DNA of 64,000 nucleotides from RBG-16-57-11 sp964503145 (GCA_964503145.1 CAZCYV010000018.1:1-64000), one strand, 5' to 3'; counted from the stretch's first letter, positions 49,692-59,060 are shown. Notes: generated from the letters alone by a model not told the origin. Made by a program: numbers and translations.

Positions 49692-51239
49692 TCAAACCGA
49701 CTGCGCACAGCGAAATCCCAGATCGTCGCGCCAGTCGTCCAATAAGAGCCAGTCTCGCTGGGTCACGCGCACCGTGAACTGGCTGAAACTGCGCCAGGAG
49801 CCGCCGCGCAGTTCGTGCAAGAACGGCCCTTGATATTCGCTGGCCGTCCATTCCCACACGTTGCCAGCCATGTCCCACACCTGATGCGGGCTGCGCCCTT
49901 CCGGATAGCGATCCACCGGCGTCGTGGTGTTGATCCCGGCCTCCCAGTTGTTGCAATAGCGCCCATCTTGCCAGGCCTCTCCCCAGGGGTAACTGCGCCC
50001 ATCTGTGCCGCGGGCGGCCTTCTCCCATTCTTGCGCCGTCGGCAGTCGGCAGCCCAGCCACTCACAGAAAGCCAGCGCATCGTGATAGCTCACCCCGACC
50101 ACCGGATGTAGCCCCTTACGTGCCGGAAAATCGCGCCCTTTCCAATAGGCAGGCGCAGGATAGCGCGGGTTTGCCAGCAGGAAGTTGTGGTATTGCTGAT
50201 TGGTCACCGGATAGCGAGCAATGCGGAAAGCTGGCAAGAAGGTCGGCTGCTTTTCCTCGCCAAATAAGAAATCTCCCGCTGGTATCTCCACCCACTCGAT
50301 TTGGACCTCGGTCTTATAGCTGCGCTGCGGTCTGCGCATCGCGCTGGAAACAGGCGCCGGGCTGTAGGAAGAAGTTGCTTCTTCGGTTTGAGCGATCTCT
50401 CTTATCGCTCGACGGCCTTGACCGCTGGCGGCGGCGAAAGCGTCCTTTAGCTCTTGGCGAAATTCCTCAACTGTCGCATAGCGATCGCTGGCCAGAACTT
50501 CCATTGCCTTCAAGATGACCTGCTCCACTTCCGGGCTGATCTCAGGATTGAGTTGACGCGGCGCCGCAAGTGGTTTGCCGGTCACCCGCTCGATGCTTTC
50601 CAGAGGACGTCGGGCGGTCAACAAGGTGTAGAGCGTCGCTCCCAGGGCGTAGATGTCGGCGCGGGGATCGGTCGCCCCCTGGCCATATTGTTCCACGGGC
50701 GAGTAGCCTGCGGTCACCGCCCGGGCGCCAATGCTGGTGCGGCTATCTGGATCATAGCGCTTGGCGACCCCAAAGTCCACCAGCATCGCCCTTCCACCGG
50801 GTGTCACGCGGATATTGGCCGGCTTGACATCTCGATGGATGATCGGCGGGGTTCGCCCATGCAGATAGGCCAATGCGTCGCTAATCTGATCGATCCATTC
50901 CAGGGCCTGTTTCTGAAACAGGGGCTTACCGGTCCGATCCACCACTTCCTGCAGGTCGCGCCCCTCCACGAAGTCCATCACCAGGTACTGACCTTGCGCC
51001 GGGATGATGAAGTAGTCGATCACTCTGGGCAGGCTGGGGTGGCGCAAACCTGCCAGCAAATGCGCCTCGCGTTCGAACTGGCGCTGCGCCTCGTCCCAAT
51101 ATTCCAGGTTTTCTTTTAATGCGCAGATGGTCTTCAGGCTAAGGTCTTCAGCGCGATAAACCGTGCCAAAGCCCCCCTGCCCCATACGCTTGAGGATGCG
51201 ATAGCGACGATTGACGATATCGCCAGGGTTCAGCGACAT
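49692..51239 (-). CDS. Ser/Thr protein kinase fused to an FGE-sulfatase-like domain
   Basis: 515 residues. A Hanks-type kinase domain (about 13-270) is intact: GQGGFGTVY, K42 (CALKEN), HRDVKPAN, DFGVAK, SPVEQYG. No membrane helix, unlike PknB. A linker (about 275-318) leads to a formylglycine-generating-enzyme-like domain (about 320-515; IPAGDFLFGEE, PVVGVSYHDALAFCEWLG, NVWEWTASEY, GGSW). The catalytic FGE cysteines near GGSW are missing, so it is likely a binding or sensor module. The start directly follows the VWA stop (TAGATG), so the two are coupled. Confidence 0.9.
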   Translation of the reverse strand: MSLNPGDIVNRRYRILKRMGQGGFGTVYRAEDLSLKTICALKENLEYWDEAQRQFEREAHLLAGLRHPSLPRVIDYFIIPAQGQYLVMDFVEGRDLQEVVDRTGKPLFQKQALEWIDQISDALAYLHGRTPPIIHRDVKPANIRVTPGGRAMLVDFGVAKRYDPDSRTSIGARAVTAGYSPVEQYGQGATDPRADIYALGATLYTLLTARRPLESIERVTGKPLAAPRQLNPEISPEVEQVILKAMEVLASDRYATVEEFRQELKDAFAAASGQGRRAIREIAQTEEATSSYSPAPVSSAMRRPQRSYKTEVQIEWVEIPAGDFLFGEEKQPTFLPAFRIARYPVTNQQYHNFLLANPRYPAPAYWKGRDFPARKGLHPVVGVSYHDALAFCEWLGCRLPTAQEWEKAARGTDGRSYPWGEAWQDGRYCNNWEAGINTTTPVDRYPEGRSPHQVWDMAGNVWEWTASEYQGPFLHELRGGSWRSFSQFTVRVTQRDWLLLDDWRDDLGFRCAQSV

Positions 51240-52517
51240 CTATCCGACCTCAGGGTTGACCACTCTACGACCGTTCAAGAGGATCATCTTGCGCCCTTCA
51301 GCAGAGATCTGGCCATATTGGCGGATATTATAGTCTGCTTCGCCGCGAATGCGGTCTGCCAGTTGGCGATACCCCTGCGAGATCAGGATCGCCGCCGCCT
51401 GGCGGAACTTTTGAATGGCGGCCTGGCGATTGCCGGCGTTCAAATCCTCCAGCGCAGCCGTGTTCAAATGGCGCGCCTGGGCCATCTCGACGAAGTTCAT
51501 CACATAGCTATCCAATGGATTGGTCGCGCCGATATTCTGGGAAAATTCGATCACCAGGTCAACGCTCTGCTTCAGGATTCGGTCATCAACGGAGCGATAA
51601 GACACTTCCATTTGAGCGACGCGCACCTGACCAGCCGCCCGCGGAGGCAGAACGGTTTCCAAAAGGTAGGCCGCCCCTTCCATGCTGAGTTCTGCAGCTT
51701 GCAGCACCACCGCCTGCCCGGCCGGCTGAGGCAAATCAATGCCATGTATCGTCGGGATCACGCGCCAGGCATGCTGTACTTCGACGCCGCGCATGAAACG
51801 CATGGTAAGATGCACATCCCGCGCTACCACAGGCAAGGATCGATAGACCCGCTGCATGGCCTCGGCCGCTTCTTCCAGCGCACTGATGTACTCCACAGAC
51901 CCGCTCAGCGAACCGGGCGGCGCCTGCAGGCTGCGGTCTGCCAGTTCGATCCAGCGTTGATCGTCCCAATTGTTGCCGAAGCCGATGACCGAAATGGGGA
52001 TGCTGCTGTATCCAGCCTGGTCGGCCAGGCTTTCCAGTTCGCTTGCCGAGGCTTCAAGCTCGCCTCCCAGGATCAATAAAATGCGGCTGCTGGCCCCCGG
52101 CGAACGATGTATCTGCGCCTGCGCCAGGCCTTCTGCCAATCCGGCTGCGCTGAGCACCTGATTGGTCATGGCAATCTGGTCGATCTGATGCTTCAAGCGC
52201 GCCTTCTCTTGCACCGGTTGCGCCGGGATGATCGCCGAACCGGCCAGCGAAACCAGCGAAAAGTGATCCATCGTCTGAAGCTGATCGACCAGATCTTTGA
52301 GCGCCTGTTTGAACACCGGCAAGCCGTCCTCCATCATCGAACTGCTGTGATCCAGGATGACGGCGATGTTCAGCGGTAATCTGTGGTTAACGGCGCTGAG
52401 GTTGGGACCAAGCTGTGTAAGCAGATATGCTGGCTGCGGCTGGTCGCCAGCCGGCAGACCAACCCGATTGCACAGGCTGGTCAATTCAAGTTTCAAATCG
52501 CCAGAGTTGATATCCAT
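51240..52517 (-). CDS. VWA-domain protein
   Basis: 425 residues. A von Willebrand A domain (about 48-235) has the MIDAS core DHSSSM (DxSxS). The third MIDAS position, usually in LTDG, reads LILGGE, so metal binding may be partial. C-terminal helices (about 350-405) resemble a bundle (ALEDLNAGNRQAAIQKF). No signal peptide, so cytoplasmic, unlike many VWA adhesins. Its kinase neighbour starts at its stop and a PP2C phosphatase lies 85 bp upstream, suggesting a shared phospho-regulated complex. Confidence 0.88.
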   Translation of the reverse strand: MDINSGDLKLELTSLCNRVGLPAGDQPQPAYLLTQLGPNLSAVNHRLPLNIAVILDHSSSMMEDGLPVFKQALKDLVDQLQTMDHFSLVSLAGSAIIPAQPVQEKARLKHQIDQIAMTNQVLSAAGLAEGLAQAQIHRSPGASSRILLILGGELEASASELESLADQAGYSSIPISVIGFGNNWDDQRWIELADRSLQAPPGSLSGSVEYISALEEAAEAMQRVYRSLPVVARDVHLTMRFMRGVEVQHAWRVIPTIHGIDLPQPAGQAVVLQAAELSMEGAAYLLETVLPPRAAGQVRVAQMEVSYRSVDDRILKQSVDLVIEFSQNIGATNPLDSYVMNFVEMAQARHLNTAALEDLNAGNRQAAIQKFRQAAAILISQGYRQLADRIRGEADYNIRQYGQISAEGRKMILLNGRRVVNPEVG

Positions 52518-52602
52518 ATGTCACCGCCTGGAAGAGACCTGGCGTTGGCTCCAAAATCGAAGGCGAACCACCTGATAAGCGATGGCTGACCGACCGCTGG
52601 CT

Positions 52603-53442
52603 CTAACTGGCTTTGACGATGATGACGCTGATATTATCCTCGCCGCCGTGTCGGTTCGCCGCATCCACCAGATCGTGACAGGCCTGGAGCGGATCGCTGG
52701 CGCTTTCCATAATCTCCGCCATCTCCTGTTCGCTGCGGATCATCTCCCACAGGCCATCCGAACAAAGCAACAACTCATCGCCGGGTTGCATGCAGTGCTG
52801 GTAGATATCCGGTTTCACCCGATCTTTTTGCCCCAGGTAACGGTAGATGACATTGCGCTGCGGGTGGGTGTAGATTTCGTTCGGCAAGATATGCCCCTCG
52901 GCGACCAGGTTAGCGACGAGCGAATGATCGTGGGTGATCAATCTGAGCGCATGATTGCGCAACAGATAGGTGCGGCTGTCGCCGATATTGGCGATAACCG
53001 CCTCAGGGCCGCGCAGCACGGCCATGGTGATCGTCGTGCCAGCGTTTCCTGCGCTCTGGGGCTTGTGCCGGGCGTAATTATAGACCACGTAATTGGCCTT
53101 CTGGATCGCCTCGATTGTCAACTCTTCCAGATTGATCTCTTCGGGGGGCTTGGGGGTGAGCAACTGTCCGGCCTTGACCTTCTGAATATCTTCATCGGTC
53201 AGCACCAGTGTTGCGCGGGGATCTTTCGTGACAAACAACGAGGCAAATTCTCGCTTGATCGCTTCGACGGCCCAATAACTGGCGTGTTTGCCACCCATAT
53301 GACCGCCCATGCCATCACATACCACAAACAACCCGAGCGGCTCTTTATTGGAAGCAGCGTGCATCTGGGACCAGATGCAGTCTTCGTTTTCCTCGCGAAT
53401 CCGCCCCACATCGGTCACCGCGGCCGCGGTCAGGTTGATCAT
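52603..53442 (-). CDS. PP2C-type Ser/Thr protein phosphatase
   Basis: 279 residues. PPM family motifs: REENEDC, CDGMGGHMGG (metal Asp), NAGTTITMAVL, NIGDSRTYLL, LLCSDGLWEM and EDNISVIIV. All metal-binding aspartates are kept. An insert of about 30 residues (KAGQLLTPKPPEEINLEEL) is present. Its ATG overlaps the stop of the deoxynucleoside kinase (ATGA). It presumably reverses the kinase encoded two genes downstream. Confidence 0.94.
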   Translation of the reverse strand: MINLTAAAVTDVGRIREENEDCIWSQMHAASNKEPLGLFVVCDGMGGHMGGKHASYWAVEAIKREFASLFVTKDPRATLVLTDEDIQKVKAGQLLTPKPPEEINLEELTIEAIQKANYVVYNYARHKPQSAGNAGTTITMAVLRGPEAVIANIGDSRTYLLRNHALRLITHDHSLVANLVAEGHILPNEIYTHPQRNVIYRYLGQKDRVKPDIYQHCMQPGDELLLCSDGLWEMIRSEQEMAEIMESASDPLQACHDLVDAANRHGGEDNISVIIVKAS

Positions 53443-54095
53443 AGTCCCTCGACCTCCTCCAGCGCAAAGACGACCTCTTCCTTGCCCATCAGCTTCTCTT
53501 CGACTTTGCGGGTGATCAAATCCAGATGAGTAGGGTAGGCCACGTAGTTCAAGTCATCCGCGGGCACGGTGAGCACCGGACACAGGCGAAAATTGGCAAT
53601 CCAGTCTTCGTAAAGCTGGTTAAGCTGCGCCAGATACTCGGGAGAGATACGTCGCTCAAAGTCGCGCCCGCGTTGATGAATCCGCTCGGTGAGTGTGTTT
53701 ACAGAAGCGCGCAGATAAATCACCAGGTCGGGTGGAGGTAAAAACTCGGTCAAGACTTCATAAAGCTCGCGATAGGAAATATAGTCGCGCTCGTCGAACA
53801 AACCCTGGCGATAGAGATTCTGGGCAAAAATCTCGGCATCTTCGTAAACGCTGCGATCCTGGATCGCAGAAGTGGGGTGTTCGATCAACTGGCGATGGAT
53901 GCGTAAGCGCCGGGTGAGAAAGAAAATCTGCGAATGAAAGGACCAGGCGCGCATATCGCGATAAAAGTCCGCCAGGTAGGGATTTTCGCCCACCGGCTCA
54001 TAAAAGGGTTTCCATCCAAGACGCTCAGATAACAACTCAACCAGGGTGGATTTACCAACACCGATGTTTCCCGCCACTGCGATAAAGCGTTTCAT
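53439..54095 (-). CDS. Deoxynucleoside kinase
   Basis: 218 residues from ATG 54095 (GAGAAGGA upstream, stop of the upstream gene overlapped by 4 bp; a longer open frame to 54242 is not used). P-loop GNIGVGKST (8-16), DRS motif (IQDRSVYED) and an Arg-rich lid (ERIHQRGRDFERRI). dNKs phosphorylate deoxyadenosine, deoxyguanosine or deoxycytidine for salvage. Its place in a dnaN-led transcript links precursor supply to the replication clamp. Confidence 0.93.
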   Translation of the reverse strand: MKRFIAVAGNIGVGKSTLVELLSERLGWKPFYEPVGENPYLADFYRDMRAWSFHSQIFFLTRRLRIHRQLIEHPTSAIQDRSVYEDAEIFAQNLYRQGLFDERDYISYRELYEVLTEFLPPPDLVIYLRASVNTLTERIHQRGRDFERRISPEYLAQLNQLYEDWIANFRLCPVLTVPADDLNYVAYPTHLDLITRKVEEKLMGKEEVVFALEEVEGL

Positions 54096-56455
54096 TGGTC
54101 CTTCTCCAAATAGGCCACAGATTTTCCCGCCTGATCGTCCATAACCAGCTCCAAATGATGCTCGGGGCGGAAGCTGGCTACTTCGATCAAGCGCAGGCAG
54201 GGTTCCCAGTTCGCCTGATCGGGGAGAAAGCGGGACAGACAATTCGGCGTCTGGTCAAAAAAATCACGATTGAATACGACATCCTCATCATCCAGACAGA
54301 TCGCCAATGGATAAATGTTGGATTCGACCAAGTCCTGGAAGAAGTGCGTGCCAAAGGAGGCTTCTGGAGCTCCGCCGATGTTCTCACCCGTCAACTCGAT
54401 CAGCGCCCGGGCATTGTAAATATCCGAATATCCGACGCGCACCCCCAGGTCGGGCGTAGAAGTGCCCCAACGCCCAGGACCGATACAAATAAACACTTCG
54501 CCCTTGAGCGCGGCGTTGAGCAGCCCGACCAATCGCCCCAGTTCTGCTCGGGCTGCCGGGGTGGGCAAGGCAAAGTAGGCCTGCGGCGGGACATACATGA
54601 CATAGCGAATGCCGCTCACCCGGCCTTCTGGCGCCATGCGCCGGGTGGAGAAGATCACATCCTCGGGGTTCAAATGCTGAGGCAGGCGCGCCTCGCTCTC
54701 CTGTAAATGGCTCTGCGGACGGCATTGCAGCAAGGAGATCTCCACATCCGGGTATGGGCTGGCAGGATCGACAATGCGCACTGTGAATTCGGTGTCCACC
54801 GGCGCCTGATAATGCTTTTCCAGGATTTGTAACATCCGGGTCATCCGTTTTGCCAGCGGGGTGCGGCGCAACATCTCATCGAAAGTGAGCACCAGATTTC
54901 TATCGCTTTCTCTGGGCAGGATGCGGATCGGCGCCAGGTAATCGCCATGATCGATCTGCGCCAGATAGCGCAAGACTGGATAATTCGGCCGCAAAACTTG
55001 CTCTACCGGCAGCGTCCTGAAAGCATTCCCTTCCAGGTCGATCAGATCCACATATTGCTGAGAGTAGTGTCGGGTGGCCTTGGCGGAGGATTCGGGATGC
55101 AACAAGGGGTGGCTGAGCGCCACCAAGCGGGGATAATCATTGCCCACCCGATCCACAGCGCGCGTCCCCAACCCCCAAACCAGGCGCAGGAAGCCATCTT
55201 CGCGCTTGATTTGCGGCGACCAGCGATACAGGTTGCGGCTGAAAGCCACCCCCGCGGCATGCGGCAAGTAGTAGCGCCCAAACCTATCTCCCTGCACCAC
55301 CTGGATCAGGATCGCCATGCGTTCATCGTAATCCTGCAACCCCTTGGCGCGGCGATAGAGCAGGGCATCCGGGTTCAACATGCTGGCATAGATGCGGATG
55401 ATCGCCTGGGACAGGTCGCGCAGGTTCTGTTCAGGCGTTCCCTGATTAGGGCAGAAATAGCTTTCGTACTTGCCGGCAAACGAAGTGCCGAAGTTATCTT
55501 CCAGCAAGCTGGAAGAGCGCACGATCAGCGGCTGCCTTCCGACTTGATCGAGCAAGGCGCGGAATTTTTCCAGGATATCGCTGGGGAATTCGCCCTTGAG
55601 AAACTCACTTTGAATCTTCGGATAGTCGGCGCGAATTTGCTCTTCCAATTTATATTTCTGATCGCCCCACTGCATCAAACCATTCAACGCCATGAAAGTG
55701 TATGTCAAATCTGCGCCCAGGAAATAGGACTCGGGCAAGCGCAGGCTGCGGCGAATTTCGTCATCGGCGACTTCCATCAAGATGCGCGCCGCCAGTAGCA
55801 TACCGGCCGCCTTGCCGCCGATCTTACCCTGGCCGATCTTGTGAGCGCGGATGTCGTTCAAGTCTGCGATGGTGAACCAATCTTTGGCGATTTTAACGTA
55901 TGCAAGCTGGTCGCTGATCATGGTGCGAATCAGCACCACCTTGATCTCCTGCAGGCGCGCTTCGTGTTGGGCGCGCTCCGCAGGCGGCATCTTTTCGATG
56001 CTCATCGCCTGGTCGAAGAGCATATTCTGCGGCGCAAGCTCTGGATTGAACGACACTTGCAAATCACTGCTGCCAGCCCCGCGCTCGCTCAGCGTATCCC
56101 GAACGATTTTCTCGAACAGATCGTAAGGCAGGTTATAGGCAAAGTAAAAATCGGTCAGGTGGTCGCGCAGGCGCGTCAGCCTGAGTTCCCACACATCTGC
56201 CGGTTCTTCAGAAAAGGGGTCGTGAAGCCCCTCCAGCGCTTGAGAGCGGATCGCCTTCTCTCGCGCCTCGGCCTCGAAGGCCTGCTGAGTGATCACCCCG
56301 CGGTTGAACAGCTCGCGGCGCATGCGCGCTCGAATTTGCGTGCTCAGGATGGGATACTGGGCAAGCGACAGGTAGATATGCAGAGTGCGGTCAGAGGAGG
56401 CCGGCGGCAGGGTCATCTTGAGCCGAGGCTGGATTTCAGAGCGCAGAGCGATCAA
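54092..56455 (-). CDS. PEP-synthase-like ATP-grasp protein without phosphohistidine domain
   Basis: 787 residues from a TTG start at 56455 (GGGAAG is 5 bp upstream; an ATG at 56416 is the alternative). The N-terminal about 200 residues are unassigned. The middle resembles the nucleotide-binding domain of PEP synthase and pyruvate phosphate dikinase (KIGGKAAGMLLA, PLIVRSSSLLEDNFGTSFAGKYES, EFTVRIVDP, LLQCRPQS). The usual phosphohistidine and PEP/pyruvate domains are absent; a C-terminal region of about 200 residues (ICIGPGRWGTSTPDLGVRV) is unusual. It probably uses ATP to phosphorylate an unknown target. It directly follows dnaN. Confidence 0.75.
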   Translation of the reverse strand: MIALRSEIQPRLKMTLPPASSDRTLHIYLSLAQYPILSTQIRARMRRELFNRGVITQQAFEAEAREKAIRSQALEGLHDPFSEEPADVWELRLTRLRDHLTDFYFAYNLPYDLFEKIVRDTLSERGAGSSDLQVSFNPELAPQNMLFDQAMSIEKMPPAERAQHEARLQEIKVVLIRTMISDQLAYVKIAKDWFTIADLNDIRAHKIGQGKIGGKAAGMLLAARILMEVADDEIRRSLRLPESYFLGADLTYTFMALNGLMQWGDQKYKLEEQIRADYPKIQSEFLKGEFPSDILEKFRALLDQVGRQPLIVRSSSLLEDNFGTSFAGKYESYFCPNQGTPEQNLRDLSQAIIRIYASMLNPDALLYRRAKGLQDYDERMAILIQVVQGDRFGRYYLPHAAGVAFSRNLYRWSPQIKREDGFLRLVWGLGTRAVDRVGNDYPRLVALSHPLLHPESSAKATRHYSQQYVDLIDLEGNAFRTLPVEQVLRPNYPVLRYLAQIDHGDYLAPIRILPRESDRNLVLTFDEMLRRTPLAKRMTRMLQILEKHYQAPVDTEFTVRIVDPASPYPDVEISLLQCRPQSHLQESEARLPQHLNPEDVIFSTRRMAPEGRVSGIRYVMYVPPQAYFALPTPAARAELGRLVGLLNAALKGEVFICIGPGRWGTSTPDLGVRVGYSDIYNARALIELTGENIGGAPEASFGTHFFQDLVESNIYPLAICLDDEDVVFNRDFFDQTPNCLSRFLPDQANWEPCLRLIEVASFRPEHHLELVMDDQAGKSVAYLEKDQ

Positions 56456-57604
56456 TCAGCTTCCCAGGTGCATCGGCATGATCACATGCAGGAAATCGCT
56501 CTGTCCATCTTGCGCGCCAACAGGCCGAATAACGCCAGGCAGATTGTCGGCTGTTGTTTCCAGGGCCACATTGGGCGTGCGGACGACATCCAGCACTTCT
56601 CGTAGGAAGCGTACATTGAAAGCGATCAGCAACGGCGCGCCCTCGATGCTGGCATCCACCACGTTCTGGTTGAAGCCGGTTTCCTCGGATTGCCCAGAAA
56701 TTTCCACCACGCCCGGCTGCAATTCACCGCCCGGGCGGATATCCAGGCGAGCGATGTGCGATCCCTCACGCGCGAAGATCTCAGCCTGCTTGCAAGCCTT
56801 TAGAAAGGCGGCCGTCGAAAGGATGGCGCGGGTTTCGCAGCGACGCGGGATAATCTGCTCATAGTCCGGGAAAGTGCCTTCGATGAGCTGTGAAACCAGC
56901 TCGACATCTCCAACTCGGAAGACCACCTGTCCGCGCCCCGGCGGCATAGTCATCATGACGGTTTTATCGCCGTCGCCGGCAATACGAGCCAGTTCGCTGA
57001 GGGCGCGGGCCGGGATGACCGCGTTAATCGGACGGGCCGCGGGAGAGGAGAGGCGCGCCTTGCGCACCGAGAGGCGGAAACCATCTGCTGCTGCCATAGT
57101 AATCTGATCGTCCTTGACGGTTACCAGCACACCGGTAAGGATCGGGCGGGCATCGTCGGTCGAAGCGGCAAAAGCTACCTGCTGCACCATCTCCTTGAAG
57201 TCAGCAACGTTCAATTCCAGGGCCTGGGAGAAATCCGCCACTGGCATGGGAGGGAATTCTTGCGCGTCGATGCACTTCAGGTCGGTAGTGGACGCGCCGC
57301 AGCGCACGTTGAGCGTCTGGGTGCGCACGGTCAGAGCCATATCCACCTGGTTGTTGGGGGGCAGGGTGCTGACCAGATCGGAGAAGGTGCGCGCAGGGAC
57401 GGTGGTGGAGCCTTCCTCCTGGATCTTGGCCCCAATCCAACAAGTAATGCCCAATTCCAGATTCGTCGCTGAGAGGCGCAACCGACCTTCATCCGTGGCG
57501 ACCAGGACGTTGGCGAGTACAGGCAAGGTGCTGCGCGGTGAAACGGCACGCGAAACGATGCTCAAGCCGCGAGCCAGGTTCTCTTGCAGGACAGTAACTC
57601 TCAT
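56456..57604 (-). CDS. dnaN: DNA polymerase III sliding clamp (beta subunit)
   Basis: 382 residues of three clamp folds. N-terminal MRVTVLQENLARGLSIVSRAV, central FPDYEQIIPR, and the C-terminal MPMHLGS, which replaces the more usual MPMRL. It is the homodimeric ring holding polymerase on DNA. GGAGAGGA precedes ATG 57604, and a -10 TATAAT is at 57654-57649 (minus). It is not next to dnaA or recF here, so this is not the usual origin context. Confidence 0.96.
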   Translation of the reverse strand: MRVTVLQENLARGLSIVSRAVSPRSTLPVLANVLVATDEGRLRLSATNLELGITCWIGAKIQEEGSTTVPARTFSDLVSTLPPNNQVDMALTVRTQTLNVRCGASTTDLKCIDAQEFPPMPVADFSQALELNVADFKEMVQQVAFAASTDDARPILTGVLVTVKDDQITMAAADGFRLSVRKARLSSPAARPINAVIPARALSELARIAGDGDKTVMMTMPPGRGQVVFRVGDVELVSQLIEGTFPDYEQIIPRRCETRAILSTAAFLKACKQAEIFAREGSHIARLDIRPGGELQPGVVEISGQSEETGFNQNVVDASIEGAPLLIAFNVRFLREVLDVVRTPNVALETTADNLPGVIRPVGAQDGQSDFLHVIMPMHLGS

Positions 57605-57661
57605 AGCAGCATTCCTCTCCTCGGTGGGGTTGCTTAAAGTATAGCACGATTATAAACGATC

Positions 57662-57699
57662 GGGGCGTCTTTCGAGCTTCCCGCATCGAAAGACGCCCC
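57662..57699 (-). terminator. 14-bp hairpin after glutamate dehydrogenase
   Basis: GGGGCGTCTTTCGA (57662-57675) pairs perfectly with TCGAAAGACGCCCC (57686-57699), loop 10 nt, 30 bp downstream of the glutamate dehydrogenase stop. On the minus strand no strong U-tract follows; the dnaN -10 lies just beyond. Confidence 0.75.
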
Positions 57700-57728
57700 A
57701 AAATCCCGCTAAGGATAAACCGTTCGGG

Positions 57729-59015
57729 CTAGATCCAGCCGCGCAACTCCATGGCGGTCACCACCCGCTTGATTGCCACCATATACGCCGCATCACGCAT
57801 GAACACTTTCTCACCTTCGGACATTTCCAGTACGCTGTTGAACGCCTGGGTCATCTTGGTATCCAAACGCTTCAGCACTTCTTCTTTCGTCCAGTAATAG
57901 TTCATGTCGTTCTGGACGCCTTCGAAATAGGACACCGTCACCCCGCCGGCGTTGGCCAGGAAATCGGGGATGACGAACACGCCGTTGCTCTTGAACACCT
58001 CATCGGCCTCGGGCGTCGTTGGGCCGTTGGCGCCCTCCGCCACCAGCCGCACCCGGCTGCTCACTCGCTTGACCGTTTCGGCATTAATCTGCCCTTCCAG
58101 CGCGCCAGGGATCAATACATCCACATCTTTTGCGATCCAGGCATCGCCATCCTCGATCACGTAGCCGGCCTTGACCGCTTTGTCCTTGTCAATCGTGCCG
58201 TATTGATCGGTGATCGTCTGCAGGAAATGGGGGTCGATGCCTTTGGGGTGCGTGACGGTGTAGGGAGCTTTGTCAGCGCGATCCCAATAGGAGACGCAGA
58301 TCACCTTGCCGCCAAGCAAATCCGTGAAGCCAATTGCTGCGTACTGCGAGACGTTGCCGAAGCCCTGGATCGCCGCCACCGACTTCGTCGGGTCCAGCTT
58401 GAGGTGCCTCATCGCCTCGCGCACCGTGTAGATCACGCCAAAGCCGGTCGCTTCGGTGCGGCCCAGCGAGCCGCCGCCGCCCACCGGTTTGCCGGTGATC
58501 ACGCCGGGGGTGTACTGCCCCACCAGCTTGGAATATTCGTCCATCATCCAGCCCATCATTTGTGGGGTAGTGCCCACGTCTGGCGCAGGGACATCCTGGC
58601 GCGGGCCGATGTTGCGCCACATCTGCTGCACCCAGCCGCGGCACAACCGCTCCTTCTCGGTGACCGAGAGGGTCGCCGGATCGACCGGCACGCCGCCCTT
58701 ACCGCCGCCCAGCGGGATGTCTGCTACGGCCGTCTTCCAGGTCATCCACATTGCCAGGGCGCGCACCGTATCCAGCGTCTCCGACGGGTGAAAGCGGATG
58801 CCGCCCTTGTTCGGGCCGCGGGCGTCGTTGTGCTGCACCCGGTAGCCAAAGAACAGGCGCATCGAGCCATCGTCCATGCGCACCGGGATCTCGAATTTGA
58901 ACTCACGCGCTGGCCAGCGCAGGATTTCGGCCACCTGGGGGTCGAGGTTGAGCTGCTCAGCGACGTGATCGAATTGCTTTTGGGCCATCTGGAATGCGTT
59001 GATCAATTCTGCCAT
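57729..59015 (-). CDS. gdhA: Glutamate dehydrogenase
   Basis: 428 residues from ATG 59015 (AAAGGAGAG upstream). Glu/Leu/Phe/Val dehydrogenase family: GGIRFHPSETLDTVRALAMWMTWK contains the substrate Lys, PLGGGKGGVPVDP the catalytic loop, and the dinucleotide site is IQGFGNVSQYAA. It interconverts glutamate and 2-oxoglutarate plus ammonia. The length of about 430 fits the hexameric catabolic/anabolic family II. Coenzyme choice is not read. Confidence 0.95.
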   Translation of the reverse strand: MAELINAFQMAQKQFDHVAEQLNLDPQVAEILRWPAREFKFEIPVRMDDGSMRLFFGYRVQHNDARGPNKGGIRFHPSETLDTVRALAMWMTWKTAVADIPLGGGKGGVPVDPATLSVTEKERLCRGWVQQMWRNIGPRQDVPAPDVGTTPQMMGWMMDEYSKLVGQYTPGVITGKPVGGGGSLGRTEATGFGVIYTVREAMRHLKLDPTKSVAAIQGFGNVSQYAAIGFTDLLGGKVICVSYWDRADKAPYTVTHPKGIDPHFLQTITDQYGTIDKDKAVKAGYVIEDGDAWIAKDVDVLIPGALEGQINAETVKRVSSRVRLVAEGANGPTTPEADEVFKSNGVFVIPDFLANAGGVTVSYFEGVQNDMNYYWTKEEVLKRLDTKMTQAFNSVLEMSEGEKVFMRDAAYMVAIKRVVTAMELRGWI

Positions 59016-59060
59016 TCGTCTCTCTCCTTTTATCAATCTAATTTCGACCGCTTCCGACGA

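Noticed and set aside
49692..50300. Possible diversity-generating retroelement target (FGE/C-lectin-like 3' end)
   Set aside because: No reverse transcriptase gene or template repeat is present in the window, and the 3' end shows no adenine-biased variable block.
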